From CAZOOR01 sp964581505 (lineage in GTDB: Bacteria; Bacteroidota; Ignavibacteria; Kapaibacteriales; UBA2268): a stretch of DNA of 25,166 nucleotides. The number at the start of each line of letters is the position of its first letter. Position 1 is the stretch's first letter. Below the pieces are notes generated by a model. It was not told where the DNA came from. It ran no database searches and was given only the letters and a program-made list of their open reading frames with translations. The stretch lies in assembly GCA_964581505.1 (NCBI GenBank), contig CAZOOR010000038.1, forward strand, positions 1 to 25,166. Reading direction: 5' to 3'. Positions 14,564 through 22,905 of the stretch are shown one piece after another. The position numbers and the translations under genes were made by a program.

Positions 14564-15637
14564 TCAACTGTTTTTTTCGCTTATTTTACTTCCCACATAT
14601 TGAATGAGGGCTGTCAGATGAGAATAATTCATTCGCTTAGGACCGATTAATCCAATCGAAGCGCTGGCTGAGCCAATGCAATATTTTGTTGATATTAGAC
14701 TATAATCGTCAAGCATTTTATTGTCCATTTCGCTGCCGATTAATATTCTCAAATCGCCGCTCAAAGCGTCATTCTTGTCAAGAACGTGAACAATCACATC
14801 TTCATTCTCAACAAGCTCTATTACAGAACGGACACGGCTTACGTCTTCAAATTCAGGATTTTCCAATAAATTCTGTGTCCCTGAAATATGCAAGCGCTCA
14901 CGATAATAATTCGGATTAAAGACTTTATCAATGGATTCCACAAAAAGCCTAACCAAGGGAGTCTTTGCGTAGCTACTATCGGAAATAATTTCCTTAAAAT
15001 TCTTCTCCAGAAATTTTAGCGGTCTGCCACTTATTCTCTCATTGATTAATTCACTAATGCGAGCAATCTCCTGACGCTTTACCTCGAACTCCGCTTCAAT
15101 CGTAACCGTCCGTACAATCTGAGAATCAAGAGCAAGAACCACAAGCAGACGAGTGCTTGATAAAGAAATTAATTCGATTTTCTCTACCTTCAAATCAATA
15201 AGATGGGGAATCTCTACCACCGCCAAACAATTGGATAAAAAGCCAAGCAGTTTAGAAGTATCACGTAAAATTGCTTCTGGTTCTGCCGGTTCTACTGTTT
15301 CAAGTTTTTCATCTACTCTTTTAATCTCCGCAGGTGATAGTTTTTCATTTTGCATTAATGTATCCACATAATACCTATATCCCATATCGGTCGGCACGCG
15401 TCCGGCAGAAGTATGCGGATGCGTAATAAAATTCATATCTTCGAGGTCCGACATCACATTTCGAATCGTTGCCGGACTCAGCTTCAATTCGTTCTGCAAA
15501 TACTTGGACAAAACTCGCGAACCTATTGGAGCGGCATTCAGAATATACATATGAATAATCGTACGCAAAATATCCCTTTCGCGTTCGCTCAGCCGGCGGC
15601 TTGTACTTTCCTGCGGTATAATTACTCTTTTGCTCAT
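14564..15637 (-). CDS. hrcA: Heat-inducible transcription repressor HrcA
   Basis: A 357-residue repressor that in other bacteria binds the CIRCE operator upstream of groESL or dnaK operons and is kept active by GroEL. The N-terminal winged helix shows LSERERDILRTIIHMYILNA, GSRVLSKYL and LSPATIRNVMSDLEDM, followed by THPHTSAGRVPTDMGYRYYV, the strongly conserved HrcA signature. The C-terminal half carries the family's GAF-like domain and ends with SIGLIGPKRMNYS. Length is normal. In many genomes hrcA leads a grpE-dnaK-dnaJ operon; here it stands alone, and no CIRCE inverted repeat is visible upstream of it, so autoregulation through CIRCE is not supported. No strong ribosome site precedes the ATG. 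Confidence 0.95.
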   Translation of the reverse strand: MSKRVIIPQESTSRRLSERERDILRTIIHMYILNAAPIGSRVLSKYLQNELKLSPATIRNVMSDLEDMNFITHPHTSAGRVPTDMGYRYYVDTLMQNEKLSPAEIKRVDEKLETVEPAEPEAILRDTSKLLGFLSNCLAVVEIPHLIDLKVEKIELISLSSTRLLVVLALDSQIVRTVTIEAEFEVKRQEIARISELINERISGRPLKFLEKNFKEIISDSSYAKTPLVRLFVESIDKVFNPNYYRERLHISGTQNLLENPEFEDVSRVRSVIELVENEDVIVHVLDKNDALSGDLRILIGSEMDNKMLDDYSLISTKYCIGSASASIGLIGPKRMNYSHLTALIQYVGSKISEKNS

Positions 15638-15751
15638 TTCAACAAGATTAAATTATAAAATAAAAAAATATTATTCAAAATTTATTAACAATAGACGGAA
15701 AATAATTATCTTTGCCATTAGTATTTGTTTAAAATTCAGGAATAATATCAA

Positions 15752-16492
15752 ATGACTAAAATTTTAATTGTGTTCATCACCGCTTTTATCGCCATTTCCT
15801 GCTCTAATGAAAAAGACTCTGCAATTGATAGGATTCAACAAAAGATTTGCTCCACACTTATTGAATCGCCCACCGCAGAGGGCATAATCACCGCAAAAGG
15901 AATTTGGCAGAATGAATTTGCAAAAAAATTCGAGATTACATCAAAAGAGCAAACCGATTATCTTGTTAAATTTCGCAAGTGCTTTGCTTCAATGGGATTT
16001 AAACGTAATATCAAACCATTAAATCAATCAATCACAGGTACGATAGCAGATTATTTGAAATTGAAAAACGACAATCTACAAATTGTCTTAAAGAATGAAG
16101 AAGCACCTGCATTCAGTATTACTTGCGTTTTTTCTGGCATTAAACAATATCAGGACAGTACGGAATTTGATGTTGAAGGTAGTTTGACATTATACGACCA
16201 CAGCGGTAAAAAGATTTACAAATATAATGTCTATCCCGTACCCGATTTCTATTTAACGATGAAACAGGGAAGGGGAGATTTCAAATTTACAGCTTATTTG
16301 GACGCAATATGGTATCCTTATGATAAGAACCCGTTTGACAAAGCCGCCGAAGCAATTATAATGATGAGCAAAGCGGAATATTACTCTTTTGCTCTGGGCA
16401 TAAAAGGCGAAAACAAAGATAAGAATGATGAAAAAATGAACGATGATGAAATTCTTGACAATCTTCAAATATTATCCGCACCGGCGAATTAA
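15752..16492 (+). CDS. Putative lipoprotein of unknown function
   Basis: A 246-residue protein with a short hydrophobic signal (MTKILIVFITAFIAISC) and a lipobox ending at Cys17, so it should be processed by signal peptidase II and lipid-anchored in the envelope. The serine-asparagine after the cysteine does not show an inner-membrane retention aspartate. The body is alpha/beta with no motif I recognise (for example ITGTIADYLKLKNDNLQIVL and GSLTLYDHSGKKIYKYNV). It ends in an acidic, lysine-rich tail. An AGGA lies about 11 nt before the ATG. It sits between divergent hrcA and enolase and is separated from enolase by about 100 nt, so it is probably monocistronic. Confidence 0.75.
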   Translation: MTKILIVFITAFIAISCSNEKDSAIDRIQQKICSTLIESPTAEGIITAKGIWQNEFAKKFEITSKEQTDYLVKFRKCFASMGFKRNIKPLNQSITGTIADYLKLKNDNLQIVLKNEEAPAFSITCVFSGIKQYQDSTEFDVEGSLTLYDHSGKKIYKYNVYPVPDFYLTMKQGRGDFKFTAYLDAIWYPYDKNPFDKAAEAIIMMSKAEYYSFALGIKGENKDKNDEKMNDDEILDNLQILSAPAN

Positions 16493-16513
16493 TTCCAAAA
16501 ATAATTGATATTC

Positions 16514-16547
16514 TTTGTTTAGATTTCATAATTGTTTAGTAAATTTG
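16514..16547 (+). promoter_or_regulatory. Candidate promoter of the enolase gene
   Basis: TAAATTTG at 16540-16547 matches the Bacteroidota -7 element TAnnTTTG. A TTTG at 16514-16517 is a possible -33 element, but the spacing of 22 is longer than the usual 19. The start codon of enolase follows 48 nt after the -7. Confidence 0.4.
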
Positions 16548-16595
16548 CAAATAACAGGTTTAAATAAACTTTAATAATAAAAAACGGAAAGAGAA

Positions 16596-17882
16596 ATGAG
16601 TTTAATAGTTGATATTATAGGAAGAGAAATCCTTGACAGTCGCGGCAATCCTACTGTTGAGGTCGAAGTTATGCTCGAAGACGGAACAACAGGTATTGCC
16701 GCTGTTCCATCAGGCGCCAGCACAGGTGAAAATGAAGCAGTAGAATTGAGAGACGGAGACAAAGACCGATATATGGGTAAAGGCGTCCAACAAGCAATTG
16801 AAAATATTGAAACAGTAATTTTCGATAATCTCGAAGGGTTTGATGCCACCGAACAAGTGGATATAGACAAAAGCTTAATTCACTTAGACGGCACAGCGAA
16901 TAAATCAAATCTCGGCGCAAACGCAATACTCGGGGTCTCAATGGCAGTGGCAAAAGCCGCCGCCGAATATTACGGACTTCCCCTATACCGCTATCTTGGC
17001 GGTATAAACAGTAAAGTCTTACCCGTACCGATGATGAACATTTTGAATGGTGGCAAGCACGCCGATAATACTGTAGATATTCAGGAATTTATGATTGTTC
17101 CTGCCGGCGCCCCAACATTCCGCGAAGCCCTGCGTATGGGAGCGGAAATATTTCACAATCTAAAAACAGTGCTGAAAAGCAAAGGATACAACACTGCTGT
17201 AGGCGATGAAGGCGGCTATGCACCGGCTTTAAAATCCAACGAAGAAGCTTTTGACCTAATCATTGAAGCTATTGATAAAGCAGGATATAGGGTAAAAGAC
17301 GATGTTTTACTTGCCATTGATACAGCATCAAGCGAAATGGTAGAAGACGGAAAATACAAAATGTTCAAATCCACAGGTGAATATAAGACTTCCGAGGAAA
17401 TGGTCAACTGGTATATCGATTTGGTAAATAAATATCCCCTGATTTCAATAGAAGACGGTCTTGGCGAAAATGATTGGGAAGGCTGGAAAATCCTAACCCA
17501 AGAACTAGGCGACAAAGTACAACTTGTAGGCGATGACATATTTGTTACAAATCCGGAATTCCTAAAACGCGGCATTGCAGAAGACGTCTCGAACTCTATC
17601 CTAATAAAAGTAAATCAAATAGGCACACTTACCGAAACGTTTGACACAATCGAAATGGCACAACGCAACGGATTTGCGACCATTATCTCGCACCGCTCAG
17701 GCGAAACCGAAGATACAACAATAGCAGACATTGCCATTGCAACAAATGCAGGACAAATTAAAACAGGCGCCCCGAGCAGAACAGACAGAGTAGCCAAGTA
17801 CAATCAATTATTAAGGCTCGAAGAAGAACTCTGTGATGCCGCTACATACGCAGGCATTTCTCAATTTGCAAAATATCTATAA
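16596..17882 (+). CDS. eno: Enolase (phosphopyruvate hydratase)
   Basis: Interconverts 2-phosphoglycerate and phosphoenolpyruvate in glycolysis and gluconeogenesis in the cytoplasm. The 428-residue protein has the normal length and all landmarks: the mobile loop SGASTGENEAVELRDGD near residue 40, the GDEGGYAP loop, metal ligands in AIDTASSE, SIEDGL and VGDDIFVTN, the catalytic lysine region ILIKVNQIGTLTET, the signature SHRSGETEDTTIADIA, and the C-terminal TGAPSRTDRVAKYNQLLRLE. A GGAAAGAG ribosome site precedes the ATG. The phosphohexomutase gene starts only 28 nt later, suggesting one transcript that ends at the terminator at 19338. Confidence 0.98.
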   Translation: MSLIVDIIGREILDSRGNPTVEVEVMLEDGTTGIAAVPSGASTGENEAVELRDGDKDRYMGKGVQQAIENIETVIFDNLEGFDATEQVDIDKSLIHLDGTANKSNLGANAILGVSMAVAKAAAEYYGLPLYRYLGGINSKVLPVPMMNILNGGKHADNTVDIQEFMIVPAGAPTFREALRMGAEIFHNLKTVLKSKGYNTAVGDEGGYAPALKSNEEAFDLIIEAIDKAGYRVKDDVLLAIDTASSEMVEDGKYKMFKSTGEYKTSEEMVNWYIDLVNKYPLISIEDGLGENDWEGWKILTQELGDKVQLVGDDIFVTNPEFLKRGIAEDVSNSILIKVNQIGTLTETFDTIEMAQRNGFATIISHRSGETEDTTIADIAIATNAGQIKTGAPSRTDRVAKYNQLLRLEEELCDAATYAGISQFAKYL

Positions 17883-17910
17883 TGTTTAAAAAATATCAAA
17901 GAACTGAATT

Positions 17911-19317
17911 ATGATAAAATTCGGAACAGACGGCTGGCGTGGACTGATTGCACGCGATTTCACTTTCGACAACATTCGACTCGTTGCCCTTGCAACGGCT
18001 AAATACATAAAAAAGACGAGCAAAACGCCAAAAGTCCTAATTGGCTATGATACACGCTTTCTTTCAAGGCAGTTTGCCTATGAAACAGCTCTCGTTATGG
18101 CGTGGCAGGGCGTTATTGTTAATATTACAGACAAGATTTCCTCCACTCCGCAGGTTTCTTATCAAACAAAACAAAAACGCTGCGACTTGGGTATTGTCAT
18201 TACCGCAAGCCACAATCCGGGAGAATATAACGGCTTCAAAGTCAAGGCAAGATTTGGCGGTCCGGCAACTCCCGAGCAAATTTCAATGATTGAAAAGGAA
18301 CTAAAAATTGTGATGAACCGCCCTCCAAAGTTTACGATGAAAGCGATTGAGACCTATATCAATCTTAAGAAAATTCGTTTCTTTGATGCAGAGGAATCTT
18401 ACCTAAGAAATATTAAAAAGAAAATTGATATTAACGCCATAAACAAAGCCGATTTTAAAATTCTTTTCGACCCGATGTTTGGCGCCGGTATTAACACAAT
18501 TAAAAAATTATTGCCAAAAGCAGAAGAAATTCACGACTATTACAACCCTTCTTTCGGTGATATTGACCACCCTGAGCCAATAAAAGAATGTCTCGGTGAA
18601 TCTATTGCAATTATGAAAAAAGGAGACTATGACGTATGCCTTGCTACTGACGGCGATGCCGACAGATTAGGTGTGATTGATAGCAAAGGCAATTATATTG
18701 ACCCGCATAGAGTATTTATGATTCTTCTTAAATACTTGTACGAGCATAAGAAAAAGCGCGGCGCAGTAGCAAAAACCGTTTCGCTTACCTCTATGGTTAG
18801 TCAATATTGCGAGAAGCACGGAATACAATTATTCGAGACTCCCGTTGGCTTCAAGCATATAGCAAAATTGATGAATGAAGAGAAAATCCTAATCGGTGGC
18901 GAAGAATCCGGCGGCTTGGGTACTATTCTCCACATTCCGGAGCGGGACGGAATTTTCAATGCAATGCTACTGCTCGAAGTAATGACAAAACGCAATATGT
19001 CCCTAAAAGAATTGAGCGACGAACTTGACGAGGAATTCGGTATTCACCGCTTCCTCCGCCGCGATGTACGGGTAACGGAGCAAATCAAGAAAGAGATACT
19101 CGCCGCTTGCAAACGGAAGCCAAAACAACTCGGTAGATTTACTGTTAGAAGAATTGATGCAAAAGACGGTTATAAATTTTACGTAGATGACGGCTGGCTA
19201 CTAATACGTGCTTCCGGCACAGAGCCGCTCCTGCGGTTCTATGCGGAAAGCAATTCAATCAGAAAAGTAAACGAACTGATAGACGAGGCATTAAAAATCA
19301 ATAAGAAAAAGAAATAA
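17911..19317 (+). CDS. Phosphoglucomutase/phosphomannomutase (alpha-D-phosphohexomutase family)
   Basis: Moves phosphate between C1 and C6 of a hexose via a phosphoserine, linking glycolytic sugars to nucleotide-sugar synthesis. The 468-residue protein shows the four family elements in order: the phosphoserine loop TASHNPGEYNGFK with Ser100, the metal loop DGDADR near residue 247, the sugar-binding GGEESGG near residue 330, and the phosphate-binding RASGTEPLLRFY near residue 433. Substrate choice (glucose, mannose or glucosamine phosphate) cannot be settled from these motifs; GlcN-specific GlmM usually has a different active-site context. It probably shares a transcript with eno. Its supply of sugar-1-phosphate could feed the envelope sugar genes nearby, which is inference. 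Confidence 0.93.
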   Translation: MIKFGTDGWRGLIARDFTFDNIRLVALATAKYIKKTSKTPKVLIGYDTRFLSRQFAYETALVMAWQGVIVNITDKISSTPQVSYQTKQKRCDLGIVITASHNPGEYNGFKVKARFGGPATPEQISMIEKELKIVMNRPPKFTMKAIETYINLKKIRFFDAEESYLRNIKKKIDINAINKADFKILFDPMFGAGINTIKKLLPKAEEIHDYYNPSFGDIDHPEPIKECLGESIAIMKKGDYDVCLATDGDADRLGVIDSKGNYIDPHRVFMILLKYLYEHKKKRGAVAKTVSLTSMVSQYCEKHGIQLFETPVGFKHIAKLMNEEKILIGGEESGGLGTILHIPERDGIFNAMLLLEVMTKRNMSLKELSDELDEEFGIHRFLRRDVRVTEQIKKEILAACKRKPKQLGRFTVRRIDAKDGYKFYVDDGWLLIRASGTEPLLRFYAESNSIRKVNELIDEALKINKKKK

Positions 19318-19337
19318 TAAGTATTCTTTTGTTTCCT

Positions 19338-19373
19338 ATCCTTCCGAATATATTACTTTCGGAAGGATTTTTT
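19338..19373 (+). terminator. Rho-independent terminator after the phosphohexomutase gene
   Basis: A perfect 11-bp stem (ATCCTTCCGAA at 19338-19348 with TTCGGAAGGAT at 19358-19368) around a 9-nt loop is followed directly by a run of six T. It lies 20 nt after the stop codon and closes the eno-phosphohexomutase unit. Confidence 0.9.
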
Positions 19374-19492
19374 AATATCGGCGGTTACTTTACCCTTGCC
19401 ACACATATATCTTACATACATATTAGGTAACTACTATCATAAGTCCGATATTAATGTTAAATATAATTAAAGGAATATTGTCAATTCATTCG

Positions 19493-19500
19493 TAAATTTG
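19493..19500 (+). promoter_or_regulatory. Candidate -7 element of the mnmE promoter
   Basis: TAAATTTG matches TAnnTTTG and ends 19 nt before the mnmE ATG, predicting a leader of only about a dozen bases. The presence of an intrinsic terminator just upstream makes a new promoter here necessary. No TTTG is found at the -33 position. Between 19374 and 19492 I see nothing else of note. Confidence 0.4.
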
Positions 19501-19519
19501 TAAGAAAACGAGAAACGAT

Positions 19520-20866
19520 ATGCCTGATACAATTACAGCATTGGCAACTGCCCCGGGAAGTGCCGGGATTTCCGTTATACGGATATCCGGTCAAGATGCT
19601 ATTGCTATTGCTGATAAATATTTTCGCGGAAAAATTGAATTAAGCAAAGCAAACACTCACACAATACATTTCGGCGAGTTTGTTCACAACGAAAAAATCA
19701 TTGATACGGTTACCGCCGCTATATTCATCGCCCCACAATCCTACACGGGCGAGAATACAGTTGAAATAAGTTCGCATGGAAGTATGATAGTAGTCGATGA
19801 AATCATTAACGCATTAATAGCCGGCGGCGCCCGCCATGCCGAGCCGGGCGAATTTACCAAACGTGCATTCATCAACGGGAAATTGGACTTAATGCAGGTA
19901 GAAGCTGTTGCAGATATTATTCATTCAACATCTGTCAAAGGAGCGCAGACATCAGCTAGGCAACTTGCCGGCAAATTTACACCCCGGCTTGCACAATTGA
20001 GACAAAAATTAATTGATATTGCCTCGCTATTAGAGCTTGAACTTGACTTTGCGGACGAAGATATAGAATTTCTAGACCGCCCGACAATTATTAAACGAAT
20101 GGAAGAAACCCGTGATTATTGTCAAACCCTTGCGGCATCATTCAAATCGGCAGAAATACTTCGTTCGGGTTTTTTTGTCGGTATTGCAGGTTACCCAAAT
20201 TCCGGTAAGTCCACATTATTCAACACCTTACTGGAACGTGAGCGGGCGATTGTAAGCGAAATCCCGGGAACAACACGCGACTATCTCGAAGAAACAATTA
20301 TTCTAAATGGTATTTCCGTAAGAATTATTGATACAGCAGGACTTCGTGATACAAAGGATATTATCGAAATAGAAGGTATTAAATTTGTAGAATCAGTTCT
20401 GGAACAATCAAACTTGATTATTGTTCTCAATGACATTAGCCAATCCGAAAATTATTCGGATAAACTGCTGAAACAAATTGAAAAACGCTTTCCCGAGCAT
20501 ACGGCGATACTCGTACACAATAAAATAGATAAAGCCATAGACTATAAAGAAAAGTCTAATGAACTCTACATATCTGCAAAACAGGGTAAAGGTATTGACA
20601 AATTAAAAGGCTTGCTTGCTGTTAAAGCAAAGGAAAGTACGGACAGAATAGACGATATTCTATTAAATCAAAGACAAGCGGTACTGCTCGGACAAGTTGT
20701 ATCTTCACTAAATTCTGCTATTGAAGCAAGCAAAGCGGAACTTGATAATACCGTAATATCAATAGATGTACGACAAGCAACGAAATCTCTCGGTGAAATT
20801 ACAGGTGAAATATGGAGCGAGGAAGTGCTGAATAATATTTTCAGTCGTTTTTGCATTGGCAAATAA
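19520..20866 (+). CDS. mnmE: tRNA modification GTPase MnmE (TrmE)
   Basis: Works with MnmG to install the 5-carboxymethylaminomethyl (or aminomethyl) group on wobble uridine 34 of certain tRNAs, using a methylene-tetrahydrofolate-derived carbon. The 448-residue protein starts with the conserved folate-binding domain (DTITALATAPGSAGISVIRISG, SYTGENTVEISSHG, EPGEFTKRAFINGKLDL). A helical domain is interrupted by the GTPase domain with G1 GYPNSGKST near residue 223, GTTRDYLEE, G3 DTAGLRDT, and G4 NKID. It ends with the diagnostic FCIGK, whose cysteine is conserved. No strong ribosome site precedes the ATG. A parS-like palindrome begins two bases after the stop, and mnmG follows 109 nt later. Confidence 0.97.
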   Translation: MPDTITALATAPGSAGISVIRISGQDAIAIADKYFRGKIELSKANTHTIHFGEFVHNEKIIDTVTAAIFIAPQSYTGENTVEISSHGSMIVVDEIINALIAGGARHAEPGEFTKRAFINGKLDLMQVEAVADIIHSTSVKGAQTSARQLAGKFTPRLAQLRQKLIDIASLLELELDFADEDIEFLDRPTIIKRMEETRDYCQTLAASFKSAEILRSGFFVGIAGYPNSGKSTLFNTLLERERAIVSEIPGTTRDYLEETIILNGISVRIIDTAGLRDTKDIIEIEGIKFVESVLEQSNLIIVLNDISQSENYSDKLLKQIEKRFPEHTAILVHNKIDKAIDYKEKSNELYISAKQGKGIDKLKGLLAVKAKESTDRIDDILLNQRQAVLLGQVVSSLNSAIEASKAELDNTVISIDVRQATKSLGEITGEIWSEEVLNNIFSRFCIGK

Positions 20867-20868
20867 TA

Positions 20869-20884
20869 TGTTCCACGTGGAACA
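20869..20884. promoter_or_regulatory. parS-like centromere site 1 (ParB binding)
   Basis: TGTTCCACGTGGAACA is a perfect 16-bp palindrome (18 bp counting the flanking A and T). It fits the bacterial chromosomal parS pattern TGTTNCACGTGNAACA, the nucleation site for ParB in chromosome segregation; the symmetric GTTCCACGTGGAAC core is the version known from Pseudomonas. It starts two bases after the mnmE stop codon. A second copy follows mnmG. Confidence 0.85.
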
Positions 20885-20975
20885 TTGAACCGATGTATTA
20901 CGCCTGATTTGCCTATTAGCAATGTCCTACGAATATTTACGTCTTTCAATTCCTAATTATTTTATATTGGATTAA

Positions 20976-22841
20976 GTGAAAAATAATAAATACGATATAA
21001 TTGTTGTTGGAGGCGGACACGCCGGTATTGAAGCCGCTCACATTGCCGCAAAAATGGGAGCAAGCGTTGCTCTGCTCACTATGTCAATCGAAAGTATCGG
21101 AAGACCGTCTTGCAATCCATCTATTGGTGGCTCTGCTAAGGGACATCTGGTTAAAGAAATTGATGCACTGGGCGGCATTATGGGTTTACTTGCCGATAAA
21201 GCTGGAATTCAATTTAAAATGCTTAATCGTTCCAAAGGTCCTGCTATATGGTCTCCACGCTCCCAAATTGATAAAGACCTCTATCCTATTGTAGCCGCCG
21301 AATATTTACAAAATACTGACAATCTTGATATTATCGTTGCTACAGCCGAGGAAATTCTAATTGAAAATGATATAATTACCGGAGTAAGAACTACTTCTAA
21401 TGAAATCATTAATTCAAATGCTGTTATACTTTGTGCAGGTACATTCCTGAACGGTATCCTCTGGACAGGCGAAGAATCGGTAGAAGGCGGCAGATATGGC
21501 GAGCCTGCTTCTAAATATCTTTCGGATTTGCTCGCTAAATACGGATTTGATGTCGGAAGATTGAAAACGGGGACGCCGCCTCGTGTTTTGGATAGTTCAA
21601 TTGACTATTCACTAACCGAGCCAAGTTACGGAGATGAGCCTCCCGAACCGTTTTCTTTCCGTAGCAATCAAGTAAAAAATATTAAAATGTGCTATGCTAC
21701 ACAGACAGACGAACATACTCATGATGTTTTGAGGACGGGATTTGCTCGCTCTCCGCTTTTTGCGGGTCTTATTCAGGGTTCGGGACCTCGCTACTGCCCC
21801 TCTATTGAAGATAAAATTGCTCGATTCGAGGACAAGAACACACACAAAATACTTCTAGAACCGGAAGGACTTAACACACATTCCGTTTATGTAAACGGTT
21901 TTTCCACTTCCTTACCTAAAGATATACAGATTAAAGGTTTACACTCTATTCCGGGACTTGAGAATGCCGAAATAATCCGCTTCGGGTATGCTATTGAATA
22001 TGACTTTTTCTATCCTTATCAGCTAAAATACACTCTCGAAACCAAAATGGTAGAAGGACTATACTTTGCCGGACAAATTAACGGAACATCTGGTTATGAA
22101 GAAGCCGCAGTTCAAGGTCTAATAGCCGGCATCAATGCAGTCCTTAAAATTAATAAGGAAGATGAATTCATTCTTAAACGTAACGAAGCATATATTGGCG
22201 TCCTCATTGACGATTTGGTAAACAAAAGTTCAGATGAACCATACAGAATTTTTACATCTCTTGCGGAATATCGTCTTCTTCTCCGTCAGGACAACGCTTA
22301 CGAACGACTTATGAAATACGGCTATAGTTTCGGCACAATACCAGAAGATGACTATCATAAATTGCAAAATGACTTAGAACTTAGAGCAAAGGGCTATACA
22401 GAAGTAAAAAAAACAAAACTAAAAGCTTCTACTATTAATGAGTATTTTGATGAAATTGGAGAAACACACGTTAAAGATTCTACCGATTTATATACATTAA
22501 CAAAGCGTTCCGGCGTTAAGCTCTACCATTTACTCCAAATGACAGAAAATCCATCACCGATAATTATCAGCCTTATCAATAACAAAATAATTGCAGAACA
22601 GTTGCAGACTGAAATAAAATACGAAGGATACATTAAGCGACAGAAACGAGAGGTAGAATATTTCCTTGAAAATGAAGCCAAACGAATTCCTTCGGCTCTT
22701 GATTATTTTTCAATAACATCTCTATCAATGGAGGCAAGAGAGAAATTATCAAAGGTACGCCCCGAATCTCTGGGACAGGCTTCTCGCATAGCAGGCGTTT
22801 CGGCTTCCGATGTATCTATCCTCGCCGTCTATTTAAAATAA
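20976..22841 (+). CDS. mnmG: tRNA uridine-5-carboxymethylaminomethyl modification enzyme MnmG (GidA)
   Basis: FAD- and NADH-dependent partner of MnmE in wobble-uridine modification. The 621-residue protein has the normal length. It opens with the dinucleotide-binding motif DIIVVGGGHAGIEAA (GGGHAG at 12-17), then the signature SCNPSIGGSAKGHLVKEIDA and the second GidA signature around GLYFAGQINGTSGYEEAAVQG. The C-terminal helical domain that contacts MnmE ends with SLGQASRIAGVSASDVSIL. The start is GTG at 20976, with a weak GGA 4 nt upstream; no ATG gives the glycine-rich loop. It follows mnmE directly and both genes are likely expressed together. A parS-like site begins at the base after its stop codon. 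Confidence 0.97.
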   Translation: MKNNKYDIIVVGGGHAGIEAAHIAAKMGASVALLTMSIESIGRPSCNPSIGGSAKGHLVKEIDALGGIMGLLADKAGIQFKMLNRSKGPAIWSPRSQIDKDLYPIVAAEYLQNTDNLDIIVATAEEILIENDIITGVRTTSNEIINSNAVILCAGTFLNGILWTGEESVEGGRYGEPASKYLSDLLAKYGFDVGRLKTGTPPRVLDSSIDYSLTEPSYGDEPPEPFSFRSNQVKNIKMCYATQTDEHTHDVLRTGFARSPLFAGLIQGSGPRYCPSIEDKIARFEDKNTHKILLEPEGLNTHSVYVNGFSTSLPKDIQIKGLHSIPGLENAEIIRFGYAIEYDFFYPYQLKYTLETKMVEGLYFAGQINGTSGYEEAAVQGLIAGINAVLKINKEDEFILKRNEAYIGVLIDDLVNKSSDEPYRIFTSLAEYRLLLRQDNAYERLMKYGYSFGTIPEDDYHKLQNDLELRAKGYTEVKKTKLKASTINEYFDEIGETHVKDSTDLYTLTKRSGVKLYHLLQMTENPSPIIISLINNKIIAEQLQTEIKYEGYIKRQKREVEYFLENEAKRIPSALDYFSITSLSMEAREKLSKVRPESLGQASRIAGVSASDVSILAVYLK

Positions 22842-22857
22842 TGTTCCACGTGGAACG
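22842..22857. promoter_or_regulatory. parS-like centromere site 2 (ParB binding)
   Basis: TGTTCCACGTGGAACG has the same perfect 14-bp core (GTTCCACGTGGAAC, 22843-22856) as site 1 with a single change in the last base. It starts immediately after the mnmG stop codon, about 1.97 kb from site 1. Two near-identical 16-mers in equivalent positions make chance unlikely and support a parS assignment. Confidence 0.85.
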
Positions 22858-22905
22858 TTTTTCATTTTACCGTATTTTATTATATAACAAACACTTATAA
22901 CATAT

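Noticed and set aside
15638..15751. CIRCE operator upstream of hrcA
   Set aside because: No TTAGCACTC-N9-GAGTGCTAA-like inverted repeat is present on either strand.
17216..17575. Minus-strand open frame of 119 codons inside enolase
   Set aside because: It is antisense to a fully conserved enzyme and has serine/proline-rich composition typical of a shadow frame.
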